Shown: piece by piece, positions 48,046 through 58,917 of the stretch
How positions within the stretch are numbered: position 1 is the first letter of the stretch
Layout of the letters: each line of letters starts with the position of its first letter
NCBI RefSeq assembly: GCF_008831285.2
Contig: NC_045148.1
Span: 22,625,002 to 22,689,001, forward strand
Length of the DNA stretch: 64,000 nt
DNA from: Nymphaea colorata
Lineage: Eukaryota > Streptophyta > Magnoliopsida > Nymphaeales > Nymphaeaceae
Direction: 5' to 3'
The notes under the pieces: generated by a model
The model's database searches: none
What the model was told of the DNA's origin: nothing
Seen by the model: only the letters and a program-made list of their open reading frames with translations
Made by a program: the position numbers and the translations under genes

Positions 48046-49585
48046 CTTAACTTGTTGTTAAGTCTATATTAAATGATTTAGTTGATTAAAATCATAGGTT
48101 TGTATGAAAATGAATGAGATTTGAGTGATTCAATTGGTGTCTTATAAGTAACCTAATGTGTTTCACTTGTTATTACATATATTTGATCACTTATATTTAA
48201 TTGAGAGATTAAGTGATTCATTTTCACTTGTTATTACATATAATTGATCACTTGTATTTTATTGAATGTGCGTGACCATTTCTTACATACATATAGAATG
48301 ACTAAGCGGCTTTGATACCAGAAGTTCGTTTTGAAATGAATGAGAGTCAGGTCGTTAAATTGGCCCCTTATAGTTAATCAAATGTATTTCACTTGTTAGT
48401 ACATATATAATGAATGATTTAAATGATTGAAATCACAACTTTATGTGGATACAAACGCATGTAGTTAGTCCGATGAGTTGAATTTATTGTTACAATTATA
48501 CTGCACGATCTAAAGGATTGAAATCACAAGTTCGTATCAATACAAGTGCGTTTTAAGTGATTCAAATGATCACACATACTTATGAATGTGCTTCACTTGC
48601 TGTTACATCCATATTGCTTGATTAAGTGAATTGAAATCACAAGTTTATATGGATGTAAATGAGACCTATGGATTAGTTTGATTCCTTGTAGTTTGTTCAA
48701 TAAGTTGAACTTGTTGTTACATCTCATTCATTTGTATCCATACGCACACTCAATCACTCGTCTCAATACGAGTGAGATTTAAGTGATTCATTTGATCACG
48801 CAAACTTAATTGAATGTGCTTAACTTGTTGTTACCTCTATATTAAACGATTTAGTATATTAAAATCATAGGTTTGTATGAAAATGAATGAGATTTGAGTG
48901 ATTCATTTGGTGTCTTGTTGGTAACCTAATATTACATATATTTGATCTCTTATATTTAATTGAGGGATTAAATGATTCATTTTCACTTGTTATTACATAT
49001 ATTTGATCACTTATATTTAACTGAGTGTGCGTATCCATTTGTTACATACGTATAGAATGACTTAGTTGCTTGAAATAAGAAGTTCATTTGGAAATGAATG
49101 AGAGTCAGGTCATTAAATTGGTCCCTTACAGTTAATCTGGTGTATTTCAATTGTTATTACATCTATAATGAATGATTTAAATGATTGAAATCGCAAGTTC
49201 ATATGGATACAAATGAGATCTATGCATTACTTTGAATTCGTGTAATTAGTCTGATGAGTTGAATTTGTTGTTACATCTATAGTGAACGATCTAAAGGATT
49301 GAAATCACATGTTCGTACCAGTACAAGTGAGATTTAAGTGATTCATATGATCGTGCATACTTAATTCATATGATCGTGCATACTTTATTGAATGTGTTTA
49401 ACTTGTTGTTACAACAATATTAAATGATTTAGTAGATCGAAATCACAAGTTTGTATGAAAATGAATGAGATTCGAGTGATTCATTTGGTTTCTTATGGTT
49501 AACCTAAAGTGTTTCACTTGTTATTACATTTATAATGATTCTTAATATGGATGTGCTTAACAAGTGATTCATTTGGTGTCATACA

Positions 49586-49653
49586 GTTAACCTAATGTGT
49601 TTCACTTGTAATTTAATTGAATGTGCTTAACAAGTGAAACACATTAGGTTAAC
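49586..49653. repeat. perfect 24-bp hairpin at the inversion start
   Basis: Arms 49,586-49,609 and 49,630-49,653 are exact reverse complements (left arm begins GTTAACCTAATG) with a 20-base loop. The arm is B-monomer sequence. Confidence 0.95.
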
Positions 49654-50010
49654 AATGGGGCACCGAATGAATCACTCAAACCTGTGATTTCAATGCAAGC
49701 CTGTGATTTCAATCTACTAAATCATTTAACATGGATATAACAATAAGTTAAGTACATTCAATAAAGTATGCGTGATCATATGAATCACTTAAATCTCACT
49801 CGTATTGATTCAAACTTGTGATTTCAATGTAGTATATTGTTCACTTTAGATGTGACAACAAGTTCAACTCATTGGACTAACTACAAGGGATCCAAGTAAT
49901 GCATAGATCCCATTTGTATCAATGGATCTCATTTATATACATATGAACTTGTGATTTCAATCAGTTAATACATTCATTAGAATCACTTAAATCTCACTCG
50001 TGTTGGTACG
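49630..50010 (-). repeat. inverted satellite block
   Basis: About 380 bp of satellite in reverse orientation: CTTGTGATTTCAAT occurs repeatedly, with AATGCATAGATCCCATTTGT and AATCACTTAAATCTCACTCG. Forward orientation resumes at about 50,010. It is the only clear orientation switch in the array. Confidence 0.9.
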
Positions 50011-51345
50011 ACTATAGTGCACGATCTAAAGCATTGAAATTACAGGTACGTATAAATATAAGTGCGATTTAAGTGATTCTTTTGATCACACATACTTAAT
50101 TGAATCTACTGAACTTGTTGTTACATCCATGTTGCTTGATTAAGTGAATTGAAATCACAAGTTAGTATGAAAATGAATGAATTCGAGTGATTCATTTGGT
50201 GTCTTATAGTTAATCTAACGTGTTTCACTTGTTATTACATCTATGATCAATGATTTAAATAATTAAAACTCACAAGTTTATATGGATATAAAGGAGACCT
50301 GTGCATTAGTTTGATCCTTTGTAGTTAGTACAATAAGTTGAACATGTTGTTACATCTATAGTGATCGATGCACAAGTTCATATCAGTATGAGTGGGATTT
50401 AAGTGATTCATTTGATCACGCATATTTAATTGAATGTACTTAACATGTTGTTACGTTTATATTAAATGATTTAGTAAATTGAAATCATAGGTTTATATGA
50501 AAATGAATGGGATTTGAGTGATTCATTTGGTGTCTTACAGGTAACTTAATGTGTTTCACTTGTTATTACATATATTTGATCACTTATATTTAATTGAGAG
50601 ATTATGTGATTCATTTTCACTTGTTCTTAGATACATTTGATAACTTATATTTAATTGAATGTGCGTAACCATTTGTTACATACGTATAGAATGACTTAGT
50701 GGCTTAAAATAAGAAGTCTGTATGGAAATGAATGAGAGTCAAGTCACTATATTGGTCCCTTATAGTTAATCTAATGTATTTCACTTGTTATTACATCTAT
50801 AATGAATGATTTAAATGGTTATAATCACAAGTTTCTATGGATACAAGTCGTTAAAATCACTATATTTGTACACGTGTAGTTAGTCCGATGAGTTGAATTT
50901 GTTGTTACATCTATAAGAAACGTTCTAAAGGATTGAAATCACATGTTCGTACCAATACAGGTGAGATTTAAGTGATTCATATAATCATGCATACTTAATT
51001 GAATGTGTTTAACTTGTTGTTACGTCTATAATAAATGTTTTAGTAAATTGAAATCACAAGTTTGTGCTAAAATGAATGAGATTCGAGTGATTCATTTGGT
51101 GTCTTGTAGTTAACATATTGTGTTTCACTTGTTATTACATCTATGATCAATGATTTAAATGATTAAAACTTACAAGTTTATATGGATATAAAGGAGACCT
51201 ATGGATTAGTTTGATCCATTGTAGTTTGTTCAATAAGTTGAACTTGTTCTTACATCTATGGTGATCGATGTAAGGAATTGAAATCACAAGTTTGTATCAA
51301 TACGAGTGGGATTTAAGTGATTCATTTGATCACACATTACAATTG
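50010..51345 (+). repeat. satellite 1.34-kb duplication, copy 2
   Basis: Second copy of 46,700-48,045. It starts exactly where the inverted block ends and runs to the right edge of the array. Confidence 0.75.
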
Positions 51346-51606
51346 TATGCTCTTGTTCTAGATCATCAACTCATTATCTCATAAAATAGAAGGTAGTGTC
51401 GTATATACTGCCATATAGAGAAAAGTGCAATTAGATTTACAAGAATGCTTTTACCAAAGTACCACACAATTTTCAAATTAAGATTGTGATTAGTAAGATT
51501 AATGAAGATGCATTTCTATATCAGCATACTATATGAAATTCAAGGCCAACTGGGATGAGTTGGCCTCATATGATCCTCTTCTAGTATTTTCGTAGGGATA
51601 AATGAT
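51346..51606 (+). pseudogene. copia gag scrap at the satellite edge
   Basis: The sequence is the plus-strand counterpart of copia-1 gag at 22.49-22.74 kb. Shared blocks: GATCATCAACTCATT / TCTCATAAAATAGA, TAGATTTACAAGAATG, CAAATTAAGATTGTGATTAG, GATGCATTT and AAGGCCAACTGGGATGAGTT. About 75-80% identity by eye. It starts where the satellite stops and ends where a LINE fragment begins. Confidence 0.75.
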
Positions 51607-51840
51607 AGAAAGAGAGGGGATCTCCGTGATGAAGCCCCCCCTGACTATAAAAAAAAAAACTTCATTTATTCCTTTAATAATGAGAGCATATGTGTTTGTT
51701 TCTCCAAAATCATTACCTTAGAAACCCAATTATCACCAAAACCAAGGTGGTGTAGGGATTTCCTAATGAAGTTCCATTTAACTTTGTCCTACACCTTTGA
51801 CATATCAAGGTTCAGATGCATGAACGGTTATTCTGAAACC
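51607..51840 (-). pseudogene. LINE reverse transcriptase fragment 1
   Basis: Minus strand: L-N-L-D-M-S-K-V, then D-K-V-K-W-N-F-I-R-K-S-L-H-H-L-G-F and D-N-W-V-S-K-V-M, the palm region of plant L1-type RT. An A-run on the plus strand separates it from the RGxxQGDPLS region. It is a near copy of the LINE at 55.4-55.66 kb. Confidence 0.8.
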
Positions 51841-53599
51841 AAGACAAACTTGGTCGAGCACGTGACGAAGTTTAGGCCACCTCTAGATCTACTCCAAGTG
51901 ATATTTTGTGATTAGCTTGCATGGGGACACTGGAGAACAGATGAAAGAAAAATTACAGACAATTAGGAAAAAGGAGTCATTGACGGTGGCAAGCTTAACC
52001 CATGTGGCAAACTTAACCCATGGAAAGCAAAAAAAATAAAGGATAAAATAAAGAGAAGAGTGAAATCCATGTGGCAAACTTAACCCATGTGGCAAACTTA
52101 ACCCAAGTGGCAAACTTAACCCAAGGAAAGCCCTTTTAAAAGTAGAAACCATATCAAATCTAAAAGTAAAATTTTGGATCACATATCTTATAAGGAAAGA
52201 AAAAAAAATTTTCAAAAGCTAAATGGGCTTACTGTACATTTTGTAAACTTCGACTCACACAAAATAAGAGTTGTACCACTCACTCTTTTATCACAAGTTG
52301 GAAGAATAGTTAGTGAGGATGTATTGTAGACTTAAGCCATACTTAGGCTGAAACCTTGTAAGTTAATATTTGGTTACATCTCTCTCATTTACCTCCTATA
52401 TTGTGACTTCGTAGCAAGGCTCTTTAAACCTATAATAGATATTAAAAGGAAAAGAAAAAGAGAATCAAGCAGGGTGTTGCAGTTGTGTAGCCTCCCTTGG
52501 TTTGCCTTCCTTAAGAGGGAGAGAGTCTTTGTTGGGCTAAGGTTCAACTTGTGAATGGTGAAAGCCTTAGAATTAGGACAAATCGAGTGAGAAAAAGCCA
52601 TGGGTTTGACCAGCAGAATGCTGTTGGTGACTTCGCTAGTGGTTAGAGTCATAGTAGGACTCGCAAACAATAGATGGTCAGAGCATGGTCCCAATTTCTT
52701 AGTTCACCATTTAACCCTTAGAAAAATTAAAAGGAGGGAAAATTAGGAAAATTGTGCCAATAAGGGGTGTTACACCTTTATGAAATAATTTAGAACCCCT
52801 CCATACTTTTTACAAATGTTTTAAATAGGGCTGCAACCATGAAAGACCCCACTAATTTGTTGAACTTTTTAAATAACAGTTGTAGCTTTTTAAAACTTTT
52901 TAAGCAGCCTCAATTTTCTTAAAATAATTACATAAGGGGGTTTCCGGCTTCATTTTATACAAAATTGGAAACAAAAATATTTTATGTTCAAAACCAAGGT
53001 TCTTAGGTTTGAAAATCTATTCCATTTTGTCTATTTATTTGAAATTTCAAATGTGGGTTTGTAATAGATTTTTCCATTTAAAATTGAGTTCATGAGGAAA
53101 TATTTTTTGATGCCTCCTTGACTTTTGTTAACTGTTAATGAAAGTTCCCAAGCATGCATTTGTATGTGAAGTTTTTATATGTATTTGGTAGCATGTGTAT
53201 AGCCAACAATGAATGGATTATTTGGCCTAGCTATGATATGGTCCGAGCTACTCAATTGGTCAAGGTGGCATGACTTCTAACTCAATTGGTCAAGGTTATC
53301 CTTTTGTCCTAGGTTAATCAGGTTGAGTAGGGGTCAGTGCTCATTATCTAAGTCATTTTATTGTTTTGCAACTGAGTCTATCTTGTATTTTTGAGCATGC
53401 CAATTGTTAGAAACACTTTCCAACTTCTTCACTTAAGGGCCAATTCCAATGTAACCCTTTGATTGATAAAAAAAATAAATAGATAGTAATAGAAAGGGAC
53501 ACACATAAAAGAGACAATTATCTCAAACAGCGCAAAAGGGCTCCCTACTTACCTAGGTTTGGTACCCAAGGGATTTTCCATTAGATTATGTTCCTTACG
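51841..53599. other. unassigned DNA between LINE pieces
   Basis: Contains the 20-bp repeats at 52.0 kb, a 101-codon minus-strand frame at 52,389-52,694 I cannot identify, and a CAATGTAACCCTTTGATTGA plus A-rich stretch at 53.45-53.49 kb that resembles the 3' tail of a plus-strand LINE. A short duplication of ACTCAATTGGTCAAGGT lies near 53.25-53.30 kb. Confidence 0.4.
51986..52123 (+). repeat. 20-bp repeat in two clusters
   Basis: CATGTGGCAAACTTAACC units: two at 51,986-52,020 and three at 52,068-52,123, separated by an A-rich 47 bases. Confidence 0.9.
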
Positions 53600-55870
53600 G
53601 CATCCAAATGCAACGTGTCTAAGGAGGTGTTGCTTTGAAGAAAGAAAAATCTCATGCTATGTGCATTCAACAAGGACAAACCATATCCCATTTTCCCATG
53701 TCTTTTCATGGTCGCATGAGGACAACAATTGCTGATTGCATAATAAATGCCAGTACCTCTAATAAGGCCAAGGGTATAGGCTTATGGATAAAGTCATCCA
53801 ACAACACACCTCCTCCGTATGCTAAAACCATGAGGATCTGCCAATGACATTCATGATGTGCACCCATAATTTGCCAGTGATCTCCCAATTGATGTTAGCA
53901 TCAGTGTCACAAAAGATGTTGTTTCTTAATTTCTTAAATATCCCCAAAGGTCATGGGTAGAATAAGACACTAGACAAGCTAAGACCATTTTACTATGGAG
54001 ATCTCTTCCACCATCAATGGGTTGCCTCTTGGACACTTCTTCATTTTGGGATGTTTACATCAAACTTATGCCCAAGTACCTTCACCATTTCTTTGCACAT
54101 CAATAGTGGATAAAGACATGTTCTTCTGTTTCAATTTGTCTATCATAGATCACACATTGGTTGGCTAAGGCATAGCCAACTCTTTGTGTTCTATCATAAG
54201 TCATTATATATACCTCCATAGCAAAAAAGGGTGCACCATTTAGCTCTAGAAATGGCAACATTCTTTCACATTATAAGTTTACTTTTGTCTAATACCTTGT
54301 GAAGACAATTCACTTCATAGGTGCCTGGGTGGTGGACCGTTGCTACTTCTTTGTCTCCCATGATCAAGATGTCCTTGTCATAAAGGAAACTAGTATGCTG
54401 AATGGCATATGAAATCCAATGTGAGTTCAATTTTGACTAGTCTCTTGTTTGTGAATACTGTTTATCTCATAAAGGGAGGCCTCTAGGATCAAGTTGTAAA
54501 AGAGAAAGTTTTTATTATAAATAAGGTATTCTACTATGCCCAATCCCAACTCTTTGACGATAAATGGGTGGTCTTTCTATTATCCACCATCCATTGAATC
54601 AGATGATTAATCTCATTCCAACCCCACAAGATGCTTTTGCATAATCAGGAACACAGGGACTTTACATGACATGTCGACATACTATCAGTCTTTAAATATT
54701 TGTTTCGCACAAACAATGCCCACAACAAGCTTGTTGTTCTTGCCCAGAAGAGCAAAAAGATCATGTGTGCTTTGTATCGGAAATGTGAATTTCAAACTGG
54801 AACACTGGCTTCCTCTAGAGGGTAACATAGGTCTTTTAGCTGATGAGGGGCTTTTTTTTGTTCTCAATGTCAGCCTATAGAAAATGACAGCACAATCTTT
54901 CAACCATTACCTTAATAAACCTGGCCAGTCAGAAAGCTATCATCTAGTAGCTGATGATTTGATTCAAAACATAACAATTAAATATTGTATATCAGAGTAT
55001 CAAAGGATTTTTTTTTTCATCCTACTTTTCTCCACTTTCCCAACAAGGCAGACACAAGCTTTTAGGGTTCATTTTCTTCAAGAATAGAGAGAAGCCATGG
55101 TAAGTTTTGGAGAGAGTCAACTCTCAACTGAGGGTTTTGGAAGTAAACTAAATTCTACATTCATTAACATAAAACAGGATGAATGTAGATTTCTGGTTAT
55201 TCACGAGCATTCCAGCTTCACTTTCCAATTCTCTAAGGATATTTCAAACTTCTCCAACTCTATTTTATCACCCTACAAAAAATCATTGCACCTACATAAA
55301 AGATACCTAGAATATTTGCCTAAACCCCTCTGAATTTAGAAAATTTGATTTTCATATTGAGAGCCGACCATTCGAGCCTATGCAAAAGAAAAAAATTGAA
55401 CCACAACTGTGAAAAAGATAGAAGGAGAGGGGATCTCCCTGATAAAGCCCCCTCTGACTATAAAAAAAAAAAAGAAATAAAATAAATTAAAAAAAAAAAA
55501 CTTCATTTCTTCCGTTAATAATGAGAGCATATGAATTTGTTTCTTCACATGTCATTACCTTAGAAACCCAATTATCACAAAAACCAAGGTGGTGTAGGGC
55601 TTTCCTAATGAAGTTTCATTTAACTTTGTCATACACCTTTATATATCATGGTTCAGAAGCATTGATTGGCAGTTATGGTTAGCTAAGATATTAACCATCT
55701 AGTTGCATTCAAACCTATTCATGAATATGTTTATTAGGCAGAAATGCTCCTTGATAATGATTAACAGTTCTAATGAGGATCTTTTCCATTCTAGCTGCCA
55801 CGACTTTTGAAATGATCTTGTAAATGCTATTGCACAATGCATTGAGCTGAAACTCCGTGATGTTGGAAGC
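53600..55870 (-). pseudogene. degenerate LINE (L1-type) ORF2: RT and zf-RVT
   Basis: Minus strand, 5' to 3'. At 55.76-55.86 kb L-N-A-L-C-N-S-I-Y-K-I-I-S-K-V-V-A-A-R; at 55.54-55.63 kb N-F-I-R-K-A-L-H-H-L-G-F; at 55.42-55.46 kb S-Q-R-G-L-Y-Q-G-D-P-L-S, the RT motif before the catalytic centre. Later come W-G-W-N-E-I-N-H-L-I-Q-W (54.6 kb) and V-G-Y-A-L-A-N-Q-C-V-I-Y-D (54.16 kb) with E-E-H-V-F-I-H-Y, the zf-RVT domain. The YADD box was not found. Stops and shifts are common. This polymerase would copy its own RNA at a nicked target site. The 3' end near 53.6 kb is uncertain. Confidence 0.8.
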
Positions 55871-55959
55871 ATTAGGAGTTTTACATTATAGTCCTGCATT
55901 AAGTGAGACATTGTCTTGCATCTTGAGCAAAATTTTATTTGTGCTTTTCATTCAACTCT

Positions 55960-56651
55960 TTGTGATCAGACATCATCATAATTGCCACACTTCAACTCCA
56001 CCATTGGACGGAATGTTAAGGAAAGTAGTATCTCCACACAAATTCGAGCATATCCTATCTGCAGTTTAACCTTTGTGAAGGGATCGACTTCCATTCACTC
56101 CCCACCCAGCACCCTGGCTACACCCGTTTGTTCCATAGGATGGACACCAAACAAGAAGTCTCTACTGACTAGGGGATTTCAAGGGACTCTCCAATATAGA
56201 GGTCCATTATAAGGACCCATCTACTCGCAAGTAGTTGACCTCCCACTCGCTATGCCTGTTTCCTCATAATGACAACAAGTTCTTCACTAGAATCTACTTT
56301 TACTAGGTAATGACCATTAACAACAAAGGAAAAGTGAAGGTAGTGAATCTCATATCAGGGAGAGCGAAGTCTAACGATAAAGAAGCCAAGATCCATTGAT
56401 CTCCTATTTGCTCCACCTGGGAAGTAGGCTATGGTAATGTATTTATAGGATTTCTTCATCTCCTCTAGATCTTCCTCAAAAATGATGACATGGGGATGCC
56501 CACTAATTGTACGCACTTCTAATTCTTCTTGGTCATCATAGGTTTCCATCGCATGCCTATTGATAGCTTTTACCATATTTGAGAGTTGGATTGCCGCATT
56601 GATTGCAGCTGCTCTCAAGTTGAGTATGTGAGACAACCCCTTCACAATCAC
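55960..56651 (-). pseudogene. LINE ORF1-like fragment (DUF4283-type)
   Basis: A 98-codon open frame (56,355-56,651) includes F-E-E-D-L-E-E-M-K-K-S-Y-K-Y. About 280 bp downstream another frame reads K-L-Q-I-G-Y-A-R-I-C-V-E-I-L, close to the R-x-x-Y/F-A-R-V-C-V-E motif that follows DUF4283 in ORF1 of plant L1 elements. ORF1 proteins bind element RNA. The endonuclease domain that should stand between this and the RT is missing, so the element is internally deleted. The N-terminal part is less certain than the A-R-I-C-V-E block. Confidence 0.55.
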
Positions 56652-57269
56652 CTACCCTTGAAGCCTCCTGCTTGGAGACATTGGACTCCTCCTTGTCGGT
56701 TCCCTGGATCAAGGACCACCTCATGGTCTCCACTGGCATCTTGGGATCATCATCCAGGGTGGGGGCCTTACTTCCTCACAATTGTTGCATTGTCTCCTAG
56801 AAGCATAGACAGGGGAAAGAGAAACGAAAGACCCTATGAAAGGAGCTCTAATAAAAACACTAGGAGAGCTTCTCCCTCCTATGACCCTACTAGATTTTCT
56901 AAATGACCAACTAAATTTGGACAAACATAATACCAGAATACATAATACCCACAATTAATTAATAAGCGGAACTAAATCATATTTGCAATAATTTCATATA
57001 CATGATAACTATTGCATGCATGCATACTAACATTTATGCGAAACTGGTTACCTGTGTATGAAATTTTTAAGCCATTTTTAATAATGACAAAACATGCCCA
57101 TGATTATTAAAAAAAAAGAAACTCGTAGGGAGAAAAAGGAAGACCACAAAAAGAAAATTTTAGGATTCGGTAAAGATAAAATTTATCAGTGTATATATAT
57201 ATCGTTATGGTTAAGAAACCCCTTTAAGTAGTAAAAAAAAGCTTTTTTGTTTCTTTGTCCTCCTCATAA
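56652..57269. other. DNA between LINE and right arm
   Basis: Overlapping short frames on both strands at 56.56-56.95 kb may be further ORF1 5' sequence but I cannot confirm it. The rest is AT-rich with no feature. Confidence 0.45.
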
Positions 57270-57640
57270 CGTTATCTCATTATCTCATAAATATTCTTTT
57301 TATCTCATAAACATCATCTCATACTGAAGTTTCACATTAGCTCAAACATCCGTCTATTATCTCATTATCTTATAAATAATTTATTTTCACAAAAGCATTA
57401 TCTCATATTTATGTTTAGTCTTATCTAATACATCCATCTATTATCTCATTATCTTACATGTGTTTTATTATCTCATGAAGATCAACTCATACTTATGTTT
57501 AGTGTTACCACCTCATATATCCATCGGTCCGTCCATTAACTCATATCTCATAAATGTTTTGTTTTCTCATAAACATAATCTCCTACTTATTTGTTATTTC
57601 ATACCTATTTGTTATCTCATGCATATGGATATGCAATGTT
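57262..57640. repeat. TTATCTCATAAA short-word repeat
   Basis: At least ten copies of ATCTCATAAA or ATTATCTCAT at irregular 15-40 bp spacing. It is longer than the left-arm version, so the number of words changed after duplication. Confidence 0.75.
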
Positions 57641-58002
57641 TGGGTGTGAAAGAAAATGTGCATATTTGTAGTATGGTCCACATCCAGCATACGCTCGTTA
57701 CATAGGCAAAACGACAGACAAAACTCTCTCATATTCATGAATGTTGTACTTTTCTCTTTTAAATATTTTTGTGTGCATATTTGTTCTTGAAACCATATAT
57801 TGAACCTCTCAGCTTCATGTAGTAGTACTTTCAAATTACTTAACATAAGCTGGAATAAGTCAATAGTATGCATTATTTGGGAAACTTTCCCAAGTTCTCA
57901 TCCCCATCTTCCCTTTTCAGGTTGAATGAATTGTGAAATTTCGAACAACATTATAAATTAAAAGTCATATTTTTTTCAAAATGCAACATATAAAAAAGTT
58001 AA

Positions 58003-58190
58003 TTAAATTCTATCTTCAAATATATTAAAACAGTGCATATATAACAAGTCCCAACTAGTGCCCCCATTTGGATATGGTTGCAGCAACAGCTTGCTGGGGG
58101 TACGCCTCCTGCCTTTATCATTTCGGGAGCAGGTTGTCTCCCCACGTTTTTCAGTGAAAGAGAGTAACGCCCAAAGCGCCTCCATTTCAT
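58003..58190 (-). other. conserved open stretch matching 18,057-18,260
   Basis: Both arms read M-E-A-L-W-A-L-L-S from the same ATG, then diverge by indels. It is either a gene fragment carried in the unit or an accidental frame. Not recognised. Confidence 0.3.
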
Positions 58191-58917
58191 GTGAATTTTA
58201 TTATTAATGCAGCAAATAATTGCAAATATGGCCGAGTTTATTTCTATTGAGATAAATACTTGTAAATTTTTTTGTTAATATTTTGCTATATATCCTATTG
58301 TTTATCCTTGTGAAAAGCACATAATCTGTTACGTAAGAACCTGTAAATCACTTACCTAGTTTTACTCTAATATGGTGCCATAATAATAAAAGACCAATAT
58401 TTAAGTCTAGAAATTGCTGAAGATATATAACTAATTTGGTGCTTAAAGGAAGAATATAAGCTATATACTAATAATTAATATGCATCTACAACGGTACATC
58501 CCTTAATTCTTTTTATTTTTTCCCAAATAAATATAGAAGCATCTCTTCCTTGTTGTCTGAACAAAACAATTTGGCATGTTTAGTTTATTTAATTTGTAGC
58601 GGGATTGGAAATTAACACCTAGGTGGATATTAAACTTCCACAGTAAATTATTCAAAACTAATTAATATTGAGGTTGTTAGGTTTTTTATAAAAATATTTT
58701 GAAAAGTCGTTAATAAAAGCGGTGGGTGTCGGTCGCTAACAAGGCTGAACAAAATCCCCAAAATGGTGCAAATTAATCTGTTGATTCTAGCTCATTGTGC
58801 ATATCTTTGGGACAACGACAACATTTACTGGTAAGGGGGATCCTCATGTACAGTGGACGTCCCAAACAGTGCACCAATTAACGAACAGCTAATATTCAAT
58901 TTTATTTTTTTTTTGTT

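Larger units (their letters stand above)
36010..51345 (+). repeat. 15-kb higher-order satellite array, ~115-bp monomers
   Basis: Almost every 110-118 bp begins GAAATCACAAGTT and ends TGAATGATTTAA.GATT or similar. Three main monomer types alternate. A contains ATTTAAGTGATTCAT and TTAATTGAATGTGCTTAACT; B contains TTATAGTTAATCTAATGTG and TTTCACTTGTTATTACATC; C contains GATCTATGCATTACTTTGAT and TAGTCCAATGAGTTGAACTT. A-B-C gives a unit near 345 bp. Variant B-like monomers starting GAAATAAGAAGTTCGTTTGG and A-like ones with TTGATCACTTATATTTAATT also recur. All types share a common ancestor by eye. No frame of 60 codons or more was supplied in the array and I see no gene. It may be centromeric, pericentromeric or another heterochromatic satellite; sequence alone does not say. 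Confidence 0.92.

Noticed and set aside
36010-51345. CRISPR-like regular repeat array
   Set aside because: There are no short identical repeats separated by unique spacers. The whole 115-bp units are related to each other, and the context is plant nuclear DNA.
36010-51345. Calling the array a centromere
   Set aside because: A higher-order satellite fits a centromere, but pericentromeric or knob DNA looks alike. Nothing in sequence alone proves function.
52389-52694. 101-codon minus-strand frame as LINE endonuclease
   Set aside because: C-S-D-H-L-L near its start recalls the SDH of LINE endonucleases, but the remainder does not fit and no other endonuclease motif was seen.
53440-53495. Plus-strand LINE tail
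   Set aside because: CAATGTAACCCTTTGATTGA followed by an A-rich run is suggestive, but no plus-strand LINE coding sequence precedes it.
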